Shown: positions 1-9,195 of the stretch, in pieces
Position numbering within the stretch: the stretch's first letter is position 1
Layout of the letters: each line of letters begins with the position of its first letter
From: an uncultured Paludibacter sp.
Lineage (GTDB): Bacteria; Bacteroidota; Bacteroidia; Bacteroidales; Paludibacteraceae
DNA length: 64,000 nt
Assembly (NCBI GenBank): GCA_937897985.1
Contig: CALCBD010000031.1
Coordinates: 124,001 to 188,000 of the forward strand
Direction: 5' to 3'
Position numbers and translations under genes: made by a program
The notes under the pieces: generated by a model
What the model saw: only the letters and a program-made list of their open reading frames with translations
Told to the model about the DNA's origin: nothing
The model's database searches: none

Positions 1-173
1 GTTGCTTCAATTATAATCAAGCCTGTACCACCCGCTGCTCTGCTTCCGTAATGTACCAAATGCCAGTCGCCTGCAACTCCTTCGCTGGCAGAGTATTGGC
101 ACATTGGTGACATTCCGGTTCGATTTTTAAATGTCACAGATTTAATGGTCAGTGGCTGATTTAATTTACTCAT
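1..173 (-). CDS. NADH:flavin oxidoreductase, Old Yellow Enzyme family (N-terminal part)
   Basis: Only the first 57 residues are in the window; the gene runs off the left edge. The visible part has the OYE N-terminal strand and the motif MSPMCQYSA (residues 21-29), then DWHLVHYGSRAAGGTGL (36-52). In the YqjM/XenA branch the Cys of this motif (C25 here) tunes the flavin and the His/Arg/Gly-rich stretch helps bind FMN. Such enzymes use FMN to reduce activated C=C bonds with NAD(P)H, in the cytoplasm. The start is ATG at 173, and nothing upstream extends it. Substrate and precise subfamily cannot be told from this fragment. Confidence 0.9.
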   Translation of the reverse strand, partial: MSKLNQPLTIKSVTFKNRTGMSPMCQYSASEGVAGDWHLVHYGSRAAGGTGLIIIEA

Positions 174-329
174 ATCACATTTATTTTAATTATTTACGAT
201 TATGCTATGCAACAAAACAGAGCTTCAGAATGTTTGTAAATATATTACATTTCTTAAAAAAAAATACAGACTGAACTTTCAGTAGTTGAGTAAATATTTG
301 CACTAATCCGATTTAAAAGGTATATTAAA

Positions 330-773
330 ATGTTAGTAAACAAGCGTATACAAATACTGTTGGTTGTTGGTCAGTTTGCAGGGCTATTTTATTTTTTAAT
401 TTTCGGAAAAGTTATACCCGGTGGAGCGTTGGTCACTGTAATTTATATTTTAGCAATTTTACTTGGTTTTTCGGCGATTTTCAGTATGAATTCTCAAACC
501 ATTAGTGTTTTTCCCGAAGTGAGGAAAAATGCTGAACTTACCCAAAAGGGACCATATCAATTGATTCGTCATCCAATGTATACGGCTGTAATAATTCTGC
601 TTTCCGGTTTTTTGCTGAATGAATTTACAGTTCTCCGGTTTGTTGTTTATTGTTTCGTTATACTGGATTTGATGATAAAAATTGATGTAGAAGAGAAAAT
701 TTTATCAGAAAAATATCCTCTCTACAAAAATTATATTTCGAAAACCAAAAAACTCATACCTTATATTTACTGA
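330..773 (+). CDS. ICMT/PEMT-like membrane methyltransferase
   Basis: A 147-residue integral membrane protein with hydrophobic segments near residues 8-27, 33-51 and 86-115. The motif GPYQLIRHPMY (74-84), followed by the EE pair (121-122) and a Y-x-x-Y segment, is the signature of the isoprenylcysteine carboxyl methyltransferase / phospholipid methyltransferase fold, in which the RHP...EE part binds S-adenosylmethionine. Bacterial members act on unknown membrane-associated or small substrates, so only the chemistry is inferred. It stands alone: the next gene is convergent, 61 bp away. Confidence 0.75.
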   Translation: MLVNKRIQILLVVGQFAGLFYFLIFGKVIPGGALVTVIYILAILLGFSAIFSMNSQTISVFPEVRKNAELTQKGPYQLIRHPMYTAVIILLSGFLLNEFTVLRFVVYCFVILDLMIKIDVEEKILSEKYPLYKNYISKTKKLIPYIY

Positions 774-834
774 TACAGTTGTAAAAACTGATGCAGTTCA
801 GATAAGTATGAAATATTCCTTTACCATCCTTTTT

Positions 835-2232
835 TCATTCATGTTTTTTTATCCAGTTCAGTATTGTATCAAGTGCTACGGGTGAAATGGTTTGTTCAAT
901 ACTGACGTACTCGTTTGGCGACCCTGTTTTGCATTCCTGAAACAAGTGATTGAGTCCCGTCAGTTCTTTCACAGTGAAATCTTTGTTTCCTGCTTTCAGG
1001 AGTGCTTTCTCAATCGCTTTCAGATTTGGATTTGCCGGTACCTGAAGGTCTTTACTTCCAATAACAGCCAGTACCGGACATTTTATCTTTTCAAGTACTG
1101 GTGAGGGATTATAGCGTATGAAATTAAGCATCCATGGGCTTAATAATTGTTTGATTTGAGCTTCAATCATAGCATTATCGGTTTTTTCTGCCGTAGTGTC
1201 CAGTTCAGCAATTTCATTCTTAACTGAGTTTAAGTAGCCGGAAATTTTAACTTTAAGCGAATCTGTATTCGAAATTTGATCTGCTAATCTGAAAATTTCG
1301 CTATTAATTTGTCGTGTTTTTTGAATATTTTCTTCTTTCATTCCGTTGGCTCTTCCGATTAATTCCTGTTGTAGTAACAGAATATCGGCACCTTTTATTC
1401 CGGGACCTGCCATCAGAATGATAAAACTTACATTCTTGTTTCGGGAGGCCACTATAGGAGCAATCAAACCACCTTCACTGTGTCCGATCAATCCGATTTT
1501 TAGAGGGTCAATATCTTTACGGGTTTTCAGGTATTGAATTGCAGCTTCCACATCGTTTGCAAAATCAAAGGATGTTGCAACTGTAAAATTACCGGTTGAA
1601 GCGAAGCTCCCGCGATCGTCGTAACGCAAAACGGCAATTCCGTTTCGGGTCAGATAGTCTGATAAAACGAGAAATGGTTTATGTCCCAAAAGTTCTTCAT
1701 CTCTGTTTTGCGGACCACTTCCACTTATCAGTATCACGACAGGAAATTTACCTTTCGCATTAGGTTTTGTAAATGTACCCGCCAATACTACATTGTCTTT
1801 TATGTTTTCAAATTTGATATCTTCCGAAATATAGGTATAAGGTTTGACAGGTTCCTGTATGCGGCGGGGTTTTTCGACGGCTACAGCTTTGCGTGACAGA
1901 TCCATGCTGAATTTCTGACCAGCCTGAGTAAATGTCCCTTTAATTGAATCTGAATTATTAAAAATTCCCGAATAAACAATCTGAGCCGCTTTCAGCTCCA
2001 TTTTCAGATTGTTGTTTTCAAAATTAACATCAGTCATAGCAATGCCTTTAGCTCCCTGATCGGGACTGTCCATGGTTGCCGAATATCCGTTATCAGTTTT
2101 TAAAATATGAAAAACGAGTCTGAGTTTCATCCCCTGAACCGATAACACTCCATTCCATTCGCCTGTGATATCACCTGCCATAACGGATGTGATAGTTAAA
2201 AACGAAAATAAGGTAAGAATTAACTTTTTCAT
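835..2232 (-). CDS. Secreted alpha/beta hydrolase with N-terminal beta domain
   Basis: The 465-residue protein begins with a signal peptide (MKKLILTLFSFLTITSVMAG). Residues about 20-115 form a beta-rich accessory domain, and residues about 135-465 an alpha/beta hydrolase of the S33/dienelactone-hydrolase type. The nucleophile elbow is GHSEGG (250-255, Ser252); the oxyanion region is ISGSGPQNRDE (169-179); IGSKD near 393 and GLNH near 427 supply the likely acid and His. It is probably a periplasmic or exported esterase/peptidase. The start is one base after the stop of the flavodoxin-fold gene upstream, so the two are co-transcribed. Confidence 0.85.
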   Translation of the reverse strand: MKKLILTLFSFLTITSVMAGDITGEWNGVLSVQGMKLRLVFHILKTDNGYSATMDSPDQGAKGIAMTDVNFENNNLKMELKAAQIVYSGIFNNSDSIKGTFTQAGQKFSMDLSRKAVAVEKPRRIQEPVKPYTYISEDIKFENIKDNVVLAGTFTKPNAKGKFPVVILISGSGPQNRDEELLGHKPFLVLSDYLTRNGIAVLRYDDRGSFASTGNFTVATSFDFANDVEAAIQYLKTRKDIDPLKIGLIGHSEGGLIAPIVASRNKNVSFIILMAGPGIKGADILLLQQELIGRANGMKEENIQKTRQINSEIFRLADQISNTDSLKVKISGYLNSVKNEIAELDTTAEKTDNAMIEAQIKQLLSPWMLNFIRYNPSPVLEKIKCPVLAVIGSKDLQVPANPNLKAIEKALLKAGNKDFTVKELTGLNHLFQECKTGSPNEYVSIEQTISPVALDTILNWIKKHE

Positions 2233-2233
2233 T

Positions 2234-2806
2234 TTAAATTGAATTTATTAAATTAAATAATTGTGCTGCGTGTTGAACAGCTTTATTTTCTATATCTTCT
2301 TTTGAATTGTAAATGCCCGGAATGTACATGTTTCCATGGCTGGTAACCGGTTCTGTAAAATGAGTGCCCATCAGATTTGAAGTCTGTATAAAGGGTTTCA
2401 ATAGATCTGTAATTTCGTAATTATTCCTTCCGGTCGCTGAATATGCCTCTTTTGGACCACCTGTACTGAATGAAAGCACCAGATTTTTACCTTTCATTTT
2501 GTCGCCTGATTTTCCATAAGCAAAACCATATTCGAGGACTTCGTCCATCCAGAGTTTGAGTATGGCCGGTACATTGTACCAATAAAACGGAAATTGTAAA
2601 ATTACATTCTCAGCTTTAATAAGTGCTTCCTGTTCGGAAAGTTTATTGATCCTGTAATCCGGATATAATTCAATCAGGTTCCTTATTTCCAGCTTCTGCA
2701 GCTCGCCTGCCAGTTCAACATTCCTGATGAAAGTGTCTGTTATTTTTTTTGTTGCCACCGACGATTCATAATGAGGATGACCTATTATAAGAACTGTTGT
2801 TTTCAT
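2234..2806 (-). CDS. NAD(P)H-dependent flavin oxidoreductase (flavodoxin-like fold, KefF/MdaB type)
   Basis: A 190-residue cytoplasmic protein. The N-terminal IIGHPHYESSVATKKI resembles the FMN phosphate-binding loop of the flavodoxin_2 family, followed by VILQFPFYWYNVPAILKLWMDEV, which holds the family's FPxYW..P..LK.W.D motif. Members transfer two electrons from NAD(P)H to quinones, or act as ancillary subunits of K+ efflux systems; no Kef channel is nearby. It is the first gene of a two-gene unit with the downstream secreted hydrolase (one base between them). Confidence 0.85.
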   Translation of the reverse strand: MKTTVLIIGHPHYESSVATKKITDTFIRNVELAGELQKLEIRNLIELYPDYRINKLSEQEALIKAENVILQFPFYWYNVPAILKLWMDEVLEYGFAYGKSGDKMKGKNLVLSFSTGGPKEAYSATGRNNYEITDLLKPFIQTSNLMGTHFTEPVTSHGNMYIPGIYNSKEDIENKAVQHAAQLFNLINSI

Positions 2807-2850
2807 CTGTTTGTATTTTGTAATTATTTAATAATCAATAATATATATGA

Positions 2851-2906
2851 GCAAAACGACACAAAGTCGCTAAGTCACAATATTTTTAAACATCTCTTTG
2901 TGTGTC
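2851..2906. repeat. Dispersed CGCTAAG/CACAAAG-type repeat, hairpin-forming
   Basis: The stretch carries ACACAAAG (2859-2866) and its inverted complement CTTTGTGT (2896-2903) around an AT-rich loop, with GTCGCTAAGTCACAA in between. It resembles further copies near 38.0, 42.8 and 50.1 kb in this window. It lies between two same-strand genes. Confidence 0.5.
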
Positions 2907-2934
2907 CATAATTTTTATTTCGGTCAAGGGTATT

Positions 2935-3513
2935 TCATGGTTTTAATAAAATAAAAATGAAGGTTTTTGATATTGCTTCTGCGACGATAAGTGTGGTTAC
3001 AAATACAACATTCAGCTGTATCCCTTTAATTCCGGCTGAAACCTTCAGTCCATTGTACATAAGAATTATGGTCCAGATGATAACAGGGATCGATGTCACT
3101 AACATTACTATAAATGAAACCGAAGTAAACAGAATCAGTGGATTTTGTAAAATCTGTTCTAAAGCCGGCATTTTTACAAATAACGAAACTACAGCTAAAA
3201 TGAGAAACGGAGCCTTTGCAAGTGTCATTGTACCTAAAATATCAATAAATCTGAAATTCTTAGTAACTAAAGTACATGCAATGCTCATTACGACGGCAAG
3301 TGTTATCAGGCTGATGATTCCTGATAGAGCCGAATATTTCAGTACAGCATTTTCAACGAAGTGCATATCGATAATTCCATCGAAATATGCATTGCCGTTA
3401 AAGCCAATATAAATTGTTAATGCAAAAACCGTAATACCTGACATTAATGCCTGCCAACCGGCAATTCTTGTAAATGGATTAATCAATAAATCCAAAAATT
3501 CATTTCGTTTCAT
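2935..3513 (-). CDS. Yip1-like multi-pass membrane protein
   Basis: About 192 residues with five hydrophobic segments and a short cytoplasmic N-terminus (MKRNEFLDLLINPF). It resembles bacterial YIP1-domain proteins, which often begin by recruiting a short helix before the membrane bundle. ATG at 3513 is preferred over the upstream TTG at 3522; either start overlaps the end of the DUF2089 gene, so the two are translationally coupled. No catalytic motif is visible. The family function in bacteria is unknown. Confidence 0.55.
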   Translation of the reverse strand: MKRNEFLDLLINPFTRIAGWQALMSGITVFALTIYIGFNGNAYFDGIIDMHFVENAVLKYSALSGIISLITLAVVMSIACTLVTKNFRFIDILGTMTLAKAPFLILAVVSLFVKMPALEQILQNPLILFTSVSFIVMLVTSIPVIIWTIILMYNGLKVSAGIKGIQLNVVFVTTLIVAEAISKTFIFILLKP

Positions 3514-3766
3514 AACCTTCAATTTTTGAAATGATATCGTTCAGCATATTCCTGACCGTCGGGTAGCTGAGTTTTAATTCTGATGACATTTGTTTAAGAC
3601 TTCCACTGCTTTTTACAAACCGCAATACAAATTGCTGTTCGTTGTCCGACAAAAGTGCAAGAGTGGGTAACTCGTAATTGCCACTTACCTCAGTCTGGCA
3701 ACTTTCACATTTTAAACATTTTACTTTGAGTTGTGCATGGCAACCCGGGCAATAAGTTGGTAACAT
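3500..3766 (-). CDS. DUF2089 zinc-ribbon / HTH small regulator
   Basis: An 88-residue protein with a cysteine cluster at the N-terminus (CPGC at 6-9, then C17, C20, C23), followed by a sigma-70 region-4-like helix-turn-helix (SSELKLSYPTVRNML). That is the DUF2089 architecture: a zinc ribbon joined to a winged or HTH domain, presumed DNA-binding. The downstream Yip1-like gene overlaps it by 14 bp, so it may control this two-gene unit. A TAnnTTTG-type box (minus strand, 3789-3796) lies 23 bases upstream. Confidence 0.8.
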   Translation of the reverse strand: MLPTYCPGCHAQLKVKCLKCESCQTEVSGNYELPTLALLSDNEQQFVLRFVKSSGSLKQMSSELKLSYPTVRNMLNDIISKIEGYETK

Positions 3767-4036
3767 ATATTATTGAAATAAATTTTTGCAAATATAATAC
3801 ATTATTCAAATAAATGAATAAAAAGATAAATATTATTAATATACTACTAAATAAAATGAAAAATGTATTTGCTTTTTATGTGTTGCAGACGAATTCTTAA
3901 CACATTTTATTTCAAACTTTTGCTGCCTTTTTGTTTCAGAAGGTATCTGTCATGGTTAAATGAAACTCATTTTAATTATTTTTATTCTGTTCAAAACAAC
4001 TTGAACTTTGAAACGTTAAGATATTGAGCTACGGCT

Positions 4037-4071
4037 TTTGTTAATTGTGTCAATTTTAGTGTGTATTTTTG
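4037..4071 (+). promoter_or_regulatory. Bacteroidetes-type promoter for the NRAMP gene
   Basis: TTTG at 4037-4040 and TATTTTTG at 4064-4071 (matching TAnnTTTG) are 23 nt apart. Transcription would start near 4078, downstream of the TTG at 4038, which supports ATG at 4092 as the true start. Confidence 0.6.
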
Positions 4072-4091
4072 TAGCTTTATCAATAAAACGT

Positions 4092-5354
4092 ATGTTTAAA
4101 TTATTTAAGAATATAGATAGTAAAAATTACCGACCTGTTTTCGGAGGACTGGATATTTTCAAATTCATTGGACCGGGTTTGCTGGTAACGGTAGGTTTTA
4201 TCGATCCCGGTAACTGGGCATCAAATCTGGCTGCCGGGGCAGAATATGGATATGCGCTGCTCTGGATGGTTACCCTGTCAACCATAATGCTGATAATATT
4301 ACAGCATAATGTGGCTCATCTTGGTATAGCAACCGGTTTATGCCTGTCGGAAGCAACAGCAATTTATCTGAAACCTGCCTGGTCAAAATTCTTACTTTCA
4401 TCCGCAATGCTGGCATCAGTATCTACTTCGCTTGCCGAAATACTCGGAGGGGCAATTGCTCTGGAAATGCTTTTTCATATTCCTGTTAAAATAGGGGCAT
4501 TACTGGTCACCATTTTCGTGATTATTATGCTTTATTCAAACAGTTATAAAATCATTGAACGTTGGATTATTGCATTTGTTTCAGTGATAGGGCTTTCGTT
4601 TTTGTATGAACTTACACTAACAGAAATTGACTGGAACAGTGCAGTCGCAGGTTGGATAACTCCGTCTTTCCCGGGTGGATCGATGGTTATCATAATGAGT
4701 GTTCTTGGAGCTGTCGTTATGCCTCACAATTTGTTTTTACATTCGGAAGTGATTCAGAGCCGGCAGTGGAATTTACAGGACGAAAAAATAATAAAGAAGC
4801 AGCTCAGGTATGAGTTCTTCGATACTTTATTTTCAATGGTTATTGGCTGGGCAATCAATAGTGCGATGATTTTACTTGCTGCTGCTGTTTTTTTCAAAAC
4901 ACAAACTCCTGTGAGCGAAATGCAACAGGCCAATCATTTACTTGGTCCGTTACTGGGCAAGAATGCTGCTGCAGTATTTGCTGTCGCACTTTTGTTTTCG
5001 GGAATTGCGTCGACTATAACATCAGGAATGGCAGCCGGGACCATATTTGCCGGGATGTATAAAGAACCGTATGATATTAAGGACAACCATTCACGAACAG
5101 GGGTGGCTATTTCGTTGCTTATGGCACTTGCCATAATTTTTGTAATTTCCAATCCGTTTAAAGGTCTGATATATTCTCAAATGATTTTGAGCATTCAGTT
5201 ACCGTTTACTATTTTTCTGCAGGTACACCTCACTTCTTCTGAAAAAGTAATGGGGAAATATAAAAATTCCCGCTACTCGAAAATAATTCTTAATTTACTC
5301 GGATTAATTGTTGCATTATTAAATGTGGCTTTGTTCAGGAGTCTGATTTCCTGA
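4092..5354 (+). CDS. NRAMP-family divalent metal (Mn2+/Fe2+) transporter
   Basis: A 420-residue inner-membrane protein with about 11 transmembrane helices. The two metal-site helices are clear: VGFIDPGNW (TM1, residues 34-42) and VVMPHNLFLHS (TM6, 208-218); Asp and Asn of the first and Met/His of the second belong to the family's ion-binding site. Nramp proteins take up Mn2+ or Fe2+ with protons. An in-frame TTG at 4038 would add 18 residues, but it falls inside the promoter, so ATG 4092 was chosen. The gene is monocistronic. Confidence 0.92.
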   Translation: MFKLFKNIDSKNYRPVFGGLDIFKFIGPGLLVTVGFIDPGNWASNLAAGAEYGYALLWMVTLSTIMLIILQHNVAHLGIATGLCLSEATAIYLKPAWSKFLLSSAMLASVSTSLAEILGGAIALEMLFHIPVKIGALLVTIFVIIMLYSNSYKIIERWIIAFVSVIGLSFLYELTLTEIDWNSAVAGWITPSFPGGSMVIIMSVLGAVVMPHNLFLHSEVIQSRQWNLQDEKIIKKQLRYEFFDTLFSMVIGWAINSAMILLAAAVFFKTQTPVSEMQQANHLLGPLLGKNAAAVFAVALLFSGIASTITSGMAAGTIFAGMYKEPYDIKDNHSRTGVAISLLMALAIIFVISNPFKGLIYSQMILSIQLPFTIFLQVHLTSSEKVMGKYKNSRYSKIILNLLGLIVALLNVALFRSLIS

Positions 5355-5839
5355 TCTTTAACCAATTACGGTGATGTGTTCAAAATTGACAAAAGTTGCT
5401 GAATAGAATCAGTAATGTTAATTTAATGTTGCTTGCCGGGTGATTTTCTTAACTGAAACATCCGGCAGTTACATATATTCTGAAAACGGTCTTCAGATCC
5501 GGTGAGGCAACTCAAATTTCCCGCTTTTTATATAATTTACTACAAATAAAATTATAAGACTATTACATCTTTATTTTCCGAAACATCTTCTTATAAATAC
5601 ATTTTTAACCTGATTTTAAATGTTAAATAATTACATGTCCTAAAAAAAGTTGAAAAAATGTTGCTAATGTGTTGTAAGATAGCGTGATATAAACTTGTTT
5701 GTCCTACTTTATTTTGCCTGATAATTTGCAGGTTTATCATTTATACTCTAATTTTACAACTGTAATTTTTGTTACAAGTACAAAAAACGCCATTGTTGAA
5801 AATGTCGACTAATTAACTACAATTTTAAAAAAATATTTT
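5355..5839. other. Intergenic region with one strong hairpin
   Basis: This 485-bp gap has no convincing reading frame. At 5434-5467 TGCCGGGTG pairs with CATCCGGCA (nine pairs, one G-U) around a loop that has its own TTTC/GAAA stem. No T-run follows, so it is a weak candidate terminator for the NRAMP gene. The remainder is AT-rich and featureless to me. Confidence 0.4.
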
Positions 5840-6250
5840 ATGCTTGACAGATTGATAACGAATGAGGAGACCATGAGCTATCATTATTCATTTGATTTAA
5901 TTAACAAAATTATCTTTGTAAAGATAAACGGTGTTATCAACGAAGCGAATGCGGCTGAATTAGGAGCTTTTATCAGAACGAGGGCTCTGGACATGAATTT
6001 AAAATTGTTTTTCGATCTGACTGAATCGCAAAATAAAATCTCGATGGGTAGTGCCTATTTCTGGTTTGGAAATCAGTACAGCAAAATTGACCCGAAAGTT
6101 AGGTACATTCCCTGTGCTTATTATATTAACAATGTCGAAAATGTATTTTATAGTTTTTTACAAACTGTTTGTATGAATCAGGGTATTAAAATACGTGTTT
6201 TCAGCATTGAGGAAGATGCTCTGAGCTGGCTTAAAAGCCAGTATATATAG
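5840..6250 (+). CDS. STAS/SpoIIAA-like domain protein
   Basis: A 136-residue soluble protein. The pattern of strands (IIFVKINGVINEANAAELGAFI, then LKLFFDLTES) resembles the SpoIIAA-like/STAS fold used by Bacteroidetes hypothetical proteins of this size. No enzymatic residues can be seen. ATG 5840 is taken as the start; Met12 (5873) is an alternative, because the conserved-looking part begins there. Single gene, with unrelated genes on both sides. Function unknown. Confidence 0.5.
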   Translation: MLDRLITNEETMSYHYSFDLINKIIFVKINGVINEANAAELGAFIRTRALDMNLKLFFDLTESQNKISMGSAYFWFGNQYSKIDPKVRYIPCAYYINNVENVFYSFLQTVCMNQGIKIRVFSIEEDALSWLKSQYI

Positions 6251-6280
6251 TTAAATCTGTTTTTCAGTAACTTTTAAAAT

Positions 6281-7129
6281 TCAGATTCTTGTGTCGCCTT
6301 CAAAAATATCATTCAGGTATTGGTAGTATTGAAAGGGGGTCATAAACGTGGTTTTACGGCTTTTGTAAAATTTAATCAGCGTTTCAAAATCATCAAAATT
6401 CTTGTCTTTCCACATCAGAGGGTGTACCTGTATTACAATATAAGGTTTCACCCGATCCTTTGAATAATTATTCATCATTTTATCGACAGGGAAAATTTTA
6501 TAAAAATAGTAGTCTACATCCAGTAAAATTTTATTGTTATCCGAAGCCGGATGATCGTCCGGATTTTTCCATCCCTTTTTTTCTTCTTTTTCCAGGTTTT
6601 TTAAACAGAACCAAACGCAAATTTCAGGACTGAAATAAAGCGCTTTTAATGTGTTTATGTCTGTCCTGTTGTAGGGTGCTCCGAATGTATGACACTGAAT
6701 CCGGAGTTTATCATTCATAAACTCCTGAGTCATTTGCAGGTGATTTGCCTGATATTCAATGGTGGAGCCGTCGAACTCAGTGCCGTTTTTGTTTTTGATA
6801 TGATTGTAGCCGTGGTTCCAGAACTCAATGACAGGAAATTTATTGTCGCGTTTATATCCCGAAATTCTGCGGATTTCATCAACGGTACTGTCAGATTTCA
6901 TTCTGTCGGCAATAATACCTATGCTCCCACAAATACTATCTTTGAAAATAATGTGCATGAATCGCTCCCAGTTAGGTGTCATTTCTCCCAGATCGTCGGC
7001 TTTAAGTATGACAACCAGACCCGGATCGTAAGGGATTGTACTCTCCTTACAATAAACGAATGAAGAGGTTAGCAAAACGATCAACAGAACTTTAATAGTA
7101 TTCCGTAAAATATCAATTTGTATTCTCAT
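6281..7129 (-). CDS. Polysaccharide deacetylase-like exported protein
   Basis: About 282 residues from the preferred ATG at 7129, where a signal-peptide-like N-terminus begins (MRIQIDILRNTIKVLLIVLL). An upstream ATG at 7186 would bury that signal behind 19 polar residues. Visible motifs are LKADDLGEM (the DD pair of a metal site), EFWNHGYNHI (HxxxH type) and CHTFGAPYN. These match the glycoside hydrolase/deacetylase beta/alpha barrel (NodB-like or DUF2334-like), which removes acyl groups from carbohydrates using a divalent metal. The substrate is unknown. Confidence 0.6.
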   Translation of the reverse strand: MRIQIDILRNTIKVLLIVLLTSSFVYCKESTIPYDPGLVVILKADDLGEMTPNWERFMHIIFKDSICGSIGIIADRMKSDSTVDEIRRISGYKRDNKFPVIEFWNHGYNHIKNKNGTEFDGSTIEYQANHLQMTQEFMNDKLRIQCHTFGAPYNRTDINTLKALYFSPEICVWFCLKNLEKEEKKGWKNPDDHPASDNNKILLDVDYYFYKIFPVDKMMNNYSKDRVKPYIVIQVHPLMWKDKNFDDFETLIKFYKSRKTTFMTPFQYYQYLNDIFEGDTRI

Positions 7130-7592
7130 AACAACAAAATCATTTGGTGAGATATCTGTTTCACTACTTTGAATAAAATAGTTCAATCATCTTTCTGAAA
7201 GATAGACTAAATTCTTCAGATACATGTAAATAATTGAAAATGAAGATTTAATAATTTTATTTCTGAGTATTAATAAGCTAAAAAAGCTTTATATTCAACT
7301 TTTGTTTTTTTTATCCGGGTAATTTATTTTCGGTTTGATGCGAACGTAAAAATCAAATCCAAAGAAAAACACCAGATAAAAATTGTTTACCCTTTATAGG
7401 GGTATGCTGAAGCGCAAATATAAAAATGTTTTGTCAGATATTGTAAGGAGGAATGTACGATAGAGCTTTTACACCTGAAAATTTTAAAATATTTATGATT
7501 TGAGACAGGACAAGTAGAAGCTAATCAATTGATTATTATAAAGATGTGTTGAAAGAGCTTGCGTTTATTTAAATAATTTTAAGTGATTTAAT
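7130..7592. other. Intergenic region, no gene seen
   Basis: No supported reading frame on either strand. A small AAGCT/AGCTT hairpin near 7268-7282 and a minus-strand TATATTTG box near 7416 are the only patterns noticed; neither lies at a sensible distance from a start codon. Confidence 0.4.
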
Positions 7593-8108
7593 TCATTTAA
7601 ATCTCTGAAATACAATGATATTTTCAAAACCATCGATTGATTTAATCCAGCTTTTAAGTACAGCTCCCGATTCATAACCTTCTTTTTCGAACATTCTTCT
7701 GCTTGCAATATTTGTTTCAGCAATATGACAATAAAGCTGATTGATTTTCAGGAAGTTGAATACGTAATTTTCAGTTAAGTGCAGTGCTTCGGTTGCATAT
7801 CCCTTTCCCTGATATTTTTCATCAATAAAAAGTCCCAACGCAATCCGGCTGTTATGAATGTCGAAATCAAATAAATCAACAGTACCCACAGTATTACCTG
7901 AGGGTTTATTAATGATCATAAATCTTAATTGCCGGTTTTCGTAAATATCCAAATGCGATTGAAGAATGTACTGTTTCAGGTTGTACTTAGAATAAGGCTG
8001 ACGAGTATTTCCCACAGTCCAGAGTGATGGATTATTTTCCCAGGCATAAAGCAGCTCGAGGTCCTCAGGTTCCGGGGCGCGCAATATTATTTTATCGTTT
8101 TCAATCAT
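7593..8108 (-). CDS. GNAT acetyltransferase (RimJ/RimL/SpeG type)
   Basis: A 171-residue cytoplasmic N-acetyltransferase. The acetyl-CoA motif is EKYQGKGYATEAL (Q/R-x-x-G-x-G/A), with a preceding beta strand IALGLFID and the C-terminal NIASRRMFEKEGYE typical of the RimL-like Acetyltransf_3 family. SpeG-like enzymes acetylate polyamines and RimL-like ones acetylate protein N-termini; the target here is unknown. ATG 8108 is preferred over TTG 8114. Confidence 0.85.
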   Translation of the reverse strand: MIENDKIILRAPEPEDLELLYAWENNPSLWTVGNTRQPYSKYNLKQYILQSHLDIYENRQLRFMIINKPSGNTVGTVDLFDFDIHNSRIALGLFIDEKYQGKGYATEALHLTENYVFNFLKINQLYCHIAETNIASRRMFEKEGYESGAVLKSWIKSIDGFENIIVFQRFK

Positions 8109-8217
8109 TTTCAAACTTTACATTTTGAGCTTACCTGTTGATTACAGGTAAATTAAAATAAACAAATGATTTCCGGAATAAAATACAGGAAACCGGAAAA
8201 TGAAATTTTTATCAGTT

Positions 8218-8643
8218 TCAACCTCCCAGTAAAGATTGCATGAACCCCTTTTTTTTAGGAGGATATTCACTTTTAATTTCCGTTGGAGCAGGTTTAAAGT
8301 AATCGCCCGAGGCAATCATTTGATAGATAACGCCCCAATCGGGCAATCCGCCAAGATTACGGTCGTCGATAAATAAATCGGCTTTGAGCTTTCGTGGTTG
8401 ATTGTCTTTTTCTGTTTCTTCAGGATAGTTGGCATTTGCAGCATAAAATTCAAGTCCGCGTTCTCTGCAATATTCAATTGCTTCAGTCAGTTCTTTGCCC
8501 TCACGAACGGTCCATAAAACCAGAATAGCCTGAAAATCTTTTTGTATCCGTTTAAGGGTGTCGATAGCAAAAGGTATTTCACGCCCTATTCTGGGGTATT
8601 CATGTGTAACTATAGTACCATCAAAATCTACAGCAATTACCAT
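8218..8643 (-). CDS. HAD-superfamily hydrolase (BT0820-like)
   Basis: A 141-residue protein with the HAD nucleophile motif AVDFDGTIV (Asp6 and Asp8), motif II in LWTVREGKE, and the metal-binding DD in DLFIDDRNLGG. It matches the small capless HAD proteins common in Bacteroidetes. Expected activity is a phosphomonoesterase on a small cytoplasmic phosphate ester; the natural substrate is not known. The C-terminal 20 residues are basic and look disordered. Confidence 0.8.
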   Translation of the reverse strand: MVIAVDFDGTIVTHEYPRIGREIPFAIDTLKRIQKDFQAILVLWTVREGKELTEAIEYCRERGLEFYAANANYPEETEKDNQPRKLKADLFIDDRNLGGLPDWGVIYQMIASGDYFKPAPTEIKSEYPPKKKGFMQSLLGG

Positions 8644-8669
8644 ATTAAATTATTTTTTTATGTTAAAGT

Positions 8670-9113
8670 TTAATCGATAAATTCATCCATGTTCAGATCT
8701 GTAAGCATTTTCCCTTGTGTAGGTTTACAGAAATACAAGGCGATAGCTGCTATTCCTGCGCAGAATATCATTGATTGAGAGTGCATTATGTAAAAAAATA
8801 AAACCCCGAGAAACAAAGCTGTACCGATAACTGCTAATCTTAAAAGTGATGCTGACTGATACTTTTGAATTTTAAGCTCAGGATGCTCTGATAATGACAA
8901 TTTTTTGCAATACTTATGAAAAGTTCCGAGAGCAACCGGAACCGAACCAATAATAAAAATGATTAAAACAGAGGAAATTGTGATTCCCGTCTGACTCTGA
9001 GGGTCGATGGTAAAGCCCGATTTGAGTATATAAAAGCCAATGCCTGCTGCAATAATTGCTGCCAGATAAATGGCATAATATGCTGTGTTTAAGATTCTAA
9101 GCGTCTTTTTCAT
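8670..9113 (-). CDS. Hypothetical four-helix membrane protein
   Basis: The 147 residues contain hydrophobic segments at about 10-32, 45-65, 90-110 and 113-128, so it is an inner-membrane protein. The linker KYCKKLSLSEHPELKIQKYQ is polar and probably cytoplasmic. I do not recognise the family. It is 26 bp upstream of the HAD gene on the same strand and may be co-transcribed with it. Confidence 0.6.
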   Translation of the reverse strand: MKKTLRILNTAYYAIYLAAIIAAGIGFYILKSGFTIDPQSQTGITISSVLIIFIIGSVPVALGTFHKYCKKLSLSEHPELKIQKYQSASLLRLAVIGTALFLGVLFFYIMHSQSMIFCAGIAAIALYFCKPTQGKMLTDLNMDEFID

Positions 9114-9195
9114 TATATTTTGTTGTTAATAATGTGATAAATTATTGTAAAGTTTAAAATCCAAATATGTATTTTTTTTCTGAATTGCTCACGTT

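Noticed and set aside
4038..4091. Longer NRAMP start at TTG 4038
   Set aside because: It coincides with the -33 box of a good promoter, so it would not be in the transcript.
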